A DNA stretch of 64,000 nt from Opeltia flavorubescens (taxonomy: Eukaryota; Ascomycota; Lecanoromycetes; Teloschistales; Teloschistaceae). The stretch is from contig KE546974.1 of the NCBI GenBank assembly GCA_000442125.1, positions 620,001 through 684,000 of the forward strand. The letters are read 5' to 3'. The notes beneath the pieces were generated by a model. That model was given only the letters and a program-made list of their open reading frames with translations. It searched no databases and had not been told where the DNA came from. Below are positions 55,890 through 64,000 of this stretch, one piece after another; positions within the stretch are counted from its first letter, which is position 1, and every line of letters starts with the position of its first letter. The position numbers were made by a program, and so were the translations under genes.

Positions 55890-58120
55890 ATGTCGACCCC
55901 AGGAGCTATCCTTTCCTCTACAGATTTCCCACAAGTCATCGGCCATGAAGCACCCAAGAAGATGAAATTTTGTCCGCTTGCCGCCGTCAGTAAATGGCCG
56001 TACAAATTCTTCGGTCGACTGGATGCCGAGATCATCGCAAAGCCATTCTTCGCAGCTGGGAAATTCCGCATGCGGGGATGGACGCTGTAAGTCATCTCTG
56101 CACCCCAGCAAATTGTCATATGCTCGGAGGAATCTATAAGCATGGATAAAGTTGAAGGATCGGAATACTGGATTTCGCGCTTCTACCTTCATCTGCAAGC
56201 ATTTCCTACATAATTCAATAGTGTTTATGAGTTATACAAGTGAATGAATGATTGAATGAATATAAGGCGTTTACTTATCCCGAATTGTGGATTACTTACA
56301 TATCGTATTATCGTCTCAATACTGAATCCTCCTTTCAGCTACTACATTCATACTCTTCTCGACACAGCAAACAAACCACTCATACTCGTCCCAGCGTCTG
56401 AAGTTCAGGCTTTGTTTGATGATATCAAAACCGAGCTTCGTCTACTCGTCTACTTTCCTAGCGCGGACAAAGAGCCCGGATTTCTCCTTAGCTTCACGGA
56501 AGAAGGCATCCCGCGTCCTCGATACCTCGGACGTTTGGATCTAGAATACAGCTTGGATGAGATGGAGGCGAAGATTCCACCCTTCGAAATCGGGGTGAAC
56601 GGCAACCATCGCGTTAATGATCGCTCGTTTGAAGCTTTCAAGAAGAAAATGGAGCAAGCAGTTCAGGCGACGAAGCAAAAGTCTAAAACTCAGAGAGACA
56701 AGAAGAAAAGAGAACGTGTCACGCTGAAGCAAAGCTGGTGTGAGCAGATGAAGCGAGCTCAGTGCTATCTCGGAATCCGTCCCCGTAGAGAGCCAGGGAT
56801 GAGAGATCCAGCGTCAGATCCTAATATTCCAGTACGAGATCTCGAACGGGCTGTGCAGCGATACAATCTTTCACAGTGTATCGAGTTGCCTGACCTTGAT
56901 ATATCAAAGCCGGCACCTTTCGAATTCCGCGACAATGTCGTCTTCATCTGCGTTGATGTTGAAGCGTACGAGAAGAATGATAGACCAATTACGGAAATTG
57001 GTATATCCACACTGGACACGAATGATCTCCTAGAAATTTCACCAGGTGAGGTCGGGAATGCCTGGATGAAGAAGATCCGAGCACGTCATTTTCGCATCAA
57101 GGAGACTGCACATCTAAACAATTCCGAATTCGTCGCAGGATGTGCTGATCATTTCGAACCTGAGTTTGGAGAGAGTGAATGGGTTTCTTTCAAGGAAGCG
57201 CCGCAACTAATTGCATCTTGCTTCCGCCCTCCTTACTCCCGCCCAATCAATCAGGATGAGGAGGCTTCGACTGGCTCTGAGGAGACTTCTGAGCCAAAGC
57301 GCAATCTTGTACTTGTTGGCCACGACATCAACAATGATATCCACTACCTTCGGAGACTCGGCTACGACGTTTCGAACCTCTCTAACCTCATCGAAGCGCT
57401 AGATACCGCTGACCTCTACCGCGCCTGGAAACACCAGCAGAATCCCACAAAATTGGGTTCCATCCTCGTGGATCTTGAGCTCACTGGTTGGAATCTTCAC
57501 AATGCGGTATGTCGCCCCACTCTAGATTGCAATCTCGCCGTGTACACTCCAAGTGCTAAAGTTAAATTCAACAGGGGAATGACGCAGTGTACACCCTTCA
57601 AGCCCTTATTGGAATCGCCATCTCCGCTCGCACATCTGAAGCTAAGCGCCACCTCGACACTCAAGCTCAAGTCACAGCTCACGCCGAGATCATCGAGCGC
57701 GAAGCCCGCGACCGTGCTAAGGAAGAAGCGGACGAGTGGGCTGTTGCGGACATCGATGGTGGTGATGGAGGCGCGCCTAAGCCTCTCGAACGATTCGGGT
57801 GGCCGACTGAGGACATGCCTATGGTCAGTAAGCAAGCTCGCAAGGCCAGCATTTCGGAAGCTAGGGTTTCGAGGAAGGAGCCAGAGGCAGAAGATGCTGT
57901 AAAGGCGCAGGGAAAAGAGAATGAAGGGACTGCGAAAAATCAAGAAACCGGGAAAGAACACGAAGGAACTGTGAAAGGGGACGAAGACGAGAATGTTACG
58001 TTGGAGACGGAAGATAAAACATTCTCCCAGAGTATGAGCGAAAAGTTGGCAATGCTGGAGAAGGCTGAAGGACAGATTGGTGGAGGGGTGAAAGTGCCGG
58101 TGAATGCGAGGGGTTTTTAG
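55890..58120 (+). CDS. DEDDh 3'-5' exonuclease-like protein (Gfd2/YDR514C-like, 636 aa)
   Basis: Exons are 55890-56086, 56339-57506 and 57575-58120 (637 codons). The RNase H-like exonuclease domain occupies residues ~290-500. The acidic motifs are VFICVDVEAYE (D-x-E), VGHDINNDIHYLRRLGY (second Asp) and HNAGNDAVYTLQALIGIA (His and third Asp), so all four catalytic acids and the His are present. The N-terminal ~100 residues form a separate globular part (KMKFCPLAAVSKWPYKFFGRL). A basic helix follows (KSKTQRDKKKRERVTLK). The C terminus is acidic and disordered. Fungal relatives are named after yeast Gfd2, implicated in mRNA export, and YDR514C. Intron 1 is 252 bp, unusually long here. The ATG at 55890 is the first that fits. 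Confidence 0.85.
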
Positions 58121-59739
58121 GTGGTGTCGCCGCATGATAAGACTTGACGTCGAGGGAAGGTATTCGAGACTTTTTGCTCCGGCGTGGTGAGAGAAAGGAA
58201 GCACTGAGATATACAGCGGAGGCATGAGGGGCATGATATGGCAGCTCGAGGGCGCTTTGGCTCGAGGATAGGCTATCTCTTACATTGTAAGATATGAAGA
58301 TGGCTATCAGATGCATGGAGGACTAAGGAGATGATATTCGATAAGCTGATAGCTATGAAGCTCTGCATACTTATGATTTGGGTCCACTTGCAAGCAGAGT
58401 AAGGGCCAAAAGGTCTGATTGTGGTGGTATGATTACTGAATTATATTTAGATAAAACTTTTTCCTTCCTCCCTACCCTCTCAACAATTTTGTGAGACCTA
58501 AAAGAAGTTTTCAATCTGTAAATTACACCTCCAAGAATATTCATCTGCCCTCTTGACTAAATACTCCTAAATCCACTTCCTAAATCTTGCCCTTGCTCGC
58601 ACTAGACTTTCTATAAGAAAACGCACTTATAATTCCCCCGAGCAACGCAGCTTGTACATCCTGGATGTGCTGGAGATGAACATGTTTCGCCGTAATTTTA
58701 GAGGTTTCTTCTACCATATGTAGAAGTGGAAAGAATACCCATCTGAGGAACGTTTTCCATGTAATAGAAGTTTTTGGGTTTATGGATTAGGTCCGGCAGA
58801 TACATGTGACCGGAAACCAAGAAGAAAGGGTAGCCCAAGGGTTTCAAATCACGAAAAAATCTGTCAGATATGAAAGGTCAATGGGTTTTGCAAGTCTTAT
58901 TCACAAGGAGACGTGTACGAGAGGTTCATTGCAAGGGGTCCTCATATTTGTGGTCTGAGACCGATTAGACTTGTGTAAATATCGGTGTATCGATGTCGTG
59001 TTTGACTATTCTGAGTACTATTCTGAGTGCTTGATTATAAAGTTGTCCATGGTTACTGTTCCTGAACTGGATGGGATAAGGGACTGTGGTTGTGAATCCT
59101 TGATCAAAGTCCTTTCAATGGTTGGACAAGAAGAAGGAAGTGGGCTTTGGATGAACGGAGGTAGAAAAGTCTCCGTTACAGAAGGGCGAAGCAAAAGAAA
59201 GGGGGCACCAGGAGGGGATTTGAGCAGATTGACTACACACATTGTTTTAGCAGCGTTTTAGTCACATCTCCACAAGACACAGATTCTGTTTACAATTAAG
59301 AATCAATTCACCTTTCCTTTTAGCTTTGAGGAAAGGCATTATGAGAGTTCCAAAACGGCTCTCGCTGAAGAAAAAGTCCAACGCATGTAGATGACAAGAT
59401 GCCATGCCGTGCCATGTCAAAACGAAAGCTGTTCTACAAGAGATCAGCGACGCCGTCCAGCACATGAGAAAATTCCGTTCGTCCAACGGGGTAGGTAGGA
59501 AACCACCAAAAACAAAATTCCACCGTCCAATATTCCGTCACAGTAGAAAGAAGTGAAACGATCACGCTGTGAAAAATGAACAAAAAAGCCTCCAGCCTCC
59601 GCATACCAGGGCAGAGGCAAAACGCTTAGCAAACAAAACATGAACATTCCTAGCTCGTCATCGCATCTTTTCCATATCCATTTCTTTCATCTCTCGTTCT
59701 CATATTGCGTCGTCCCTTACTGACCGATCAATGAACCAA
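58121..59739. other. convergent intergenic region
   Basis: About 1.6 kb between two converging genes. No supported gene. The frame 58971-59261 is unlikely. AT-rich tracts around 58440-58620. Confidence 0.45.
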
Positions 59740-62017
59740 TCACGCCGCATGACTCGCCGTCGCAGCGCTCAATTGACGATGATATTGGCTGATCGAGTTG
59801 AAGCCCCTATACAGCACCATTAGTTAGTCAGTCGTTCCTTCACAACACCCCAAATCGCCAAACGTTCACAGGAAGGAAGCACACATACTTCTTAAGATCA
59901 ATGGCTAGCTCCTCGTCATCATCCACATCCTGACTACTCCCCATCATCCCGCCTGACTTCATGCCTCTACCCCTTGTCGGACTCTCCATCCCACCGTTCC
60001 CATTCGTCGCTCCAGGCGGAGGACTACTGCTCTGAAGTTGTAGATGCCCACCCTTCAAAGGGCTAATCTCCGGCAACCTCGCTGGCGTGCTTCCCCAAGG
60101 TGGGAACTTCCAGAACGGGGCGGGACTGCTATCGGGCATGTGGCTAGTTGGCAATTTGAGAGTGCTCGGTATCGGGATGTTAAGGTTATGTTTCCGAGGG
60201 GCCGGGGTCACCATGGAGCCGTCGTAGAGGCTGGATGTGAGGACGGGCGAGGAATCAGGTACTCCGGGTCTGATATGAATATGACGGCGGATGGGAAGTG
60301 GAGAGGGGTCGTCTGAGAGAGCTGGAAGACCAATAGGGAGGCCATGTGAATGATCGTTGTTAGGGAGGGCGCTCATACGGGAGCCACGTGAAGGGGTATA
60401 TGATTCTTGAGCGGTAGGGTAAGCGGTTAATGGAGGTGAACGACCCGGAGGAGGGGAGGTCTTAATGGGAGCGTTACTTTCCGTATTGCTTACCGAGGAA
60501 TAAGGTGGCGCTGGTACGGATGGAGCGTAGGGATTTGCAGCGAAATCGTCTCGCACTGTCGAAGGGGAATTAGGGGCAGAGGAATGTCTCGCATTGCTTT
60601 TCTTCATATGCTTCGCCACGGCAGCGATCAACTCGTTTCGCTTTTCCTTCACAATGTGCCATTTCATGCCTTTTCCAGGCTCGTTGGGCCCGCGTGGAAT
60701 CTTTTCGAAGGCAGCATTTAAGGAAAGGTTATGTCGGATTGAATTCTGGAAGCTATTAATTCGACTGACCCTGAGAAAGTCAACTCATCATTGAGACGTA
60801 CCTGCCAGTTCGTCTTCAAAAAACGATAGTAGGCGAAATTGGCGGTGATCCACTTGTATATACCATCCAGAGTTATGGTTTCATCCGGTTTGGAAAGAAT
60901 GGCTTGAGTGATCATGACCCCGTAAGGAATCGACGGCTTAAGGTCTTTCATGGCATCACTAGAATAATCAATTTGCTCAGTGGTCTCCATTCTGTAAGCA
61001 CTGTAGCTACCTGCGTAGCCTGAAGAATTCTTCGTCGCTGAATTAGAGGATTGCTGTGCTCGTTTTGGTGAATGAACAGGAGTTGTAGGTCGAACGAAAT
61101 TCGGAGGAGCAGGAGCTAGTACTGTTTGGGCTGTTGGAGGTCGGGTTTGGGACGATGATGAGTTTGTCACATGCATTGTGTCTGGATGAGCATGTAATCC
61201 ATTGCTGGTTCGCACTGACTCTTCCTCATCGAACATAGCCATCCGCTCAAGAAACGTTGGATGGATGTTGATCTTCTCCCCAGCTGCGATGAAAACCATT
61301 TGAGTACCAGCAATTTCCAGGACATCTCCGCAGCCGAGGACAGACTTCTGTCCACGACGAAGATCTCGGTCGTTGATCCGGAGACCATTTCGGCCTTTAA
61401 CTTCAACATACCACTGTGAATCATCGCGGTCGAAGAAGATTAGGGCATGAGATCTCGAAACAGTCTTACTCGGCCCCAAATCAATATGAATCTCTTCGGC
61501 ATCATTTCGAGCGATGGGGCTCGACTCAGCACCGAGGCTCGAGCTATGACGGGAGACAGCATCTGGAGGTCGCCCAACAACAATGGCCAGTTCCTGAACA
61601 TAGTACGTCCAATTTTGTCCGGAGATCCTTGCAAATGCTTTTACTCCGCCTCCTTCCGACTGTGAGTTGTGGTATTTGACGGCGACGGTGACGGGGGCCT
61701 TTGCAATAGCCAAGTAGGGGGTGAGTCTGTCGGCGAGGGTTTGACCTTCTACTTCACTACCAGAATCATCGGCGACGTCACTTTCTTCGTCTGGATCAAC
61801 CTCGGGCGTCTTTGGACGGCGCTGACGACGAGGAGCGGTCGCATTGACCTACGATAGATTAGCGCATGGATATATCTAAAGGCTGGCGTCGCATTATGCT
61901 CACCCTCTTTCTCTTTGCTGCAGGACGAGATGGGGAGGAGTCGGGTAAATCTGGATCAGATCTTGGGCGAGTATCAGTCTGCCGCTTTTGGGCGGACCGT
62001 CTGGTGGAAGCGGGCAT
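59740..62017 (-). CDS. FHA-forkhead transcription factor (Fkh1/Fkh2-like, 694 aa)
   Basis: Nuclear DNA-binding protein. Exons are 62017-61904, 61848-60802, 60745-59889 and 59806-59740 (695 codons). Residues ~113-224 form the phosphopeptide-binding FHA domain ([22 protein letters not shown]). Residues ~341-430 form the forkhead/winged helix: [49 protein letters not shown] and MKWHIV. The rest is Ser/Pro-rich. FHA plus forkhead is the architecture of the yeast G2/M and mating-switch regulators Fkh1/Fkh2. The last intron (GTATGT, GACTAACTAATGG, TATAG) is inferred; reading through it would stop at 59840 with a different tail. An intron at the expected point interrupts the recognition helix region. 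Confidence 0.92.
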
Positions 62018-62782
62018 TTTCTATGTGAACGGTGGTCGGATGCTGTGCACCAAAGCCGTCAGTAAGATAGAAGGTAATACCAAATGCTTAAACGACTATG
62101 TGTGTAAGCGATAATCATGAAAAGTATTGACCGTTCGCACTGTTGACAAATGCAGTCATCGATCGCATACGTCAGAATAGGTTGGAGTTTCAACGCACCG
62201 TCAACAAATGCCGATTCTGCTGAGCGCTGCCTGTTGTCCGATAGTGATGATAAGGACGGTTAAAATTCTCGATAGAATACAGGACCACGGACAAGACTTC
62301 AGTACATTTACAATACACAAGTGGAAAGAGTGTGGTAGCGGAGAATGTAGGAAGCAAAGATAGAAAGAAGGGATGTTCTCTCACTGACGCGTGCCACGCG
62401 ATGACAGGAATCGATAAGATATTTTGCTCCACTTAACGAACAAAGACAGAGTCAATTATACACAAAACAGGGATGTGAGAGTACGTCTTGATGTCTGAAG
62501 CTCTTGACATATCCATATGTTTCTTCACGTTTGTTGGTAAAGAAAGAACTCCTCAACTTTACTGATTAAATTCCGTTGAAGAGAGACTCCACTAAGCGAA
62601 TAATGCTCAAATCCTGATTGGCTGTACCGCATAGGGAAAATACCCCTAAACCTTTTTACCACCGTTCAAATATTGACTCTCTTCTTGAATCATTCGAATC
62701 GATACAGTCATAGGGACACATTAAACTCAGTTCAGCTTTTCACTTCGATCGGGGTCATTTACTCGTCTTAAAGGATTTTATC
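62018..62782. other. intergenic between leftward genes
   Basis: About 765 bp with the forkhead-gene promoter and the helicase 3' end. No other feature is seen. Confidence 0.4.
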
Positions 62783-64000
62783 CTACTCCAACCTCCTGAT
62801 CTTCCCTCTTGTACGATTTCCCTTGATATCCCTCCCCTCTTCAATCCCCAATATCACCTCTCTCTTCCTCAACCCTACCTCTTTCAACCCGTCCCTGATG
62901 ACTCTAGTTTCGACATTGACCCCTTCCTCCTCATACGCCCCCATTTTCGCCCCAACCCGTCCTTCAATAGCCAAGAACAGCTGCACATCCCTTTGTCCAA
63001 CCAACGTGATCGCCTCGCCTTTTTTGCCCGCTCGCGCCGTCCTTCCCACTCGATGAATGTAATCATCTGGATTTCGAGGAACATCGTAGTTGATAACCAG
63101 GTCCACCTCCGGAATATCGAGTCCTCGGCTAGCCACATCCGTAGCCACTAAGATGCGCGCTGCCGAAGCCCGGAACCGGGCAAGATTAGACGTACGTTCC
63201 GATTGCGGGAGTAAGGAGTGTAATGAGGTAACTCGGTGCTCGAGTGATCGGAGCAATCTTTCTAGCAAATTCGCGGTTCCTGTTCTGTTGCAGAAGACGA
63301 TGACTGCCTTCTTTGCCACATTACGCCTTGTGAGCAGGAGTACGTGTAAGTAGGCTTCGCGGTACGTAAGAGGCACTTGTAGGTACGTCTGATGCAGCGT
63401 AGGTGGAATGGCCAAATCAGTCGTATCAACCTCGCACACGAAGATTGGTGGACGATGTTTGGGCCTCGGGAGATTTTTCAGAGCCATGACTTCCGGCGTG
63501 ACGGTTGCTGTGAAAAGACATGTTTGCCGCTCGCTCGACGGTGGAAGCGCTGATAGACAGGTCTCAACGTCAGGAAGCATGCTGCCTGCACCAGAGGCCA
63601 GCAATCTGTCGGCTTCGTCCAAGACCACAATACGAGTCCGGCGCAGCCCCGATATCGTATCTGTCCCCGAGGTTTGGATATGGTCTGCCAGACGGCCAGG
63701 TGTGGCAATTACAATATGAGGTCTTTGACTGAGCGCTATAGCTTGTGGTCGCATCTCTGTTCCCCCCACGACCAGGATGGCTTTCAACGACTGTGGTGCA
63801 GATATTGCTTTGATTTGCTCAAAGATCTGAAGCGCAAGTTCTCTATGCACAATGTCAGTGTAACATGTATGAAATTGATGTATTCCTCATCCTACCTCGT
63901 CGGCGTGAGCACCACCGCAAAAATGCCAACAGGATCTTCTGCCCATTTCTGTAGTATCGGTACCGTGAATGCCACCGTTTTCCCAGACCCTGTTTTGCTG
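62783..64000 (-). CDS. dbp8: DEAD-box RNA helicase, Dbp8-like (5' end beyond window)
   Basis: Nucleolar RNA helicase expected in 40S ribosomal-subunit assembly. The N terminus lies past the right edge. Exons seen: from the edge to 63896, then 63842-62783 (53-bp intron splitting PTR-ELALQ). Motifs in order: [11 protein letters not shown] (I), TPTRELALQ (Ia), TPGRLADH (Ib), VLDEADRLL (II), FTAT (III), [16 protein letters not shown] (V) and [14 protein letters not shown] (VI). [19 protein letters not shown] and the short C terminus match Dbp8/DDX49-type enzymes better than other DEAD-box groups. Motif III has TAT where SAT is usual, as in this subgroup. Confidence 0.9.

Overview
The window reads as nuclear DNA of a filamentous ascomycete (Pezizomycotina). 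Genes carry short introns, mostly 44-66 bp, with GT-AG ends and CTAAC-like branch sites. The gene set includes a fused phytoene synthase/lycopene cyclase, a fungal-type phytoene desaturase, a microbial-type rhodopsin, Ku80, a DUF3605 protein and an FHA-forkhead factor. A class such as Leotiomycetes is plausible but cannot be settled from the sequence.

Layout. 1-9.5 kb: a monocarboxylate-type MFS transporter cut by the left edge, two uncharacterised probably nuclear proteins, and a Ded1/DDX3-like RNA helicase. 9.5-13 kb: gene-poor. 13-15.5 kb: a secreted cysteine-rich repeat protein whose modules are mostly separated by dibasic sites, which looks like a Kex2-processed polyprotein. 17.8-24.1 kb: a carotenoid/rhodopsin cluster on the + strand, carRA, carB, then an opsin. 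The enzymes would convert GGPP through phytoene to coloured carotenes, and the opsin keeps every proton-pump residue. The oxygenase that cleaves torulene to retinal (carX) is not in the window. 24.5-25 kb: a split tRNA-Pro-like gene beside an inverted copy of its 5' half. 25.4-36.5 kb: mostly uncharacterised genes (an F-box/LRR-like protein, a DUF3605 protein, a gene flanked by two copies of a minisatellite, a small secreted protein, a three-helix membrane protein, a coiled-coil protein).

36.9-48 kb is denser and holds housekeeping genes: an RBM5/10-like splicing factor (RRM-ZnF-RRM-OCRE-C2H2-G-patch), a stand-alone MJ1316-domain protein, Ku80, a TMEM205-like protein and an alpha/beta hydrolase. 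48.3-64 kb holds a Ser/Thr-rich single-pass membrane protein, an ING-type PHD protein, a nested foldback repeat, a DEDDh exonuclease-like protein, an FHA-forkhead transcription factor and a Dbp8-like helicase cut by the right edge.

I joined exons by hand from splice signals and protein continuity. For the main multi-exon genes whose ends lie inside the window, the summed exon lengths divide exactly by three, which supports the models. No other computation was possible. Two gene pairs share short divergent promoters: Ku80/TMEM205-like (256 bp) and RBM5-like/MJ1316 (558 bp). The best candidates for new biology are the Kex2-type cysteine-module polyprotein, the tRNA-Pro with a 57-nt D-loop insertion, and the nested foldback elements.
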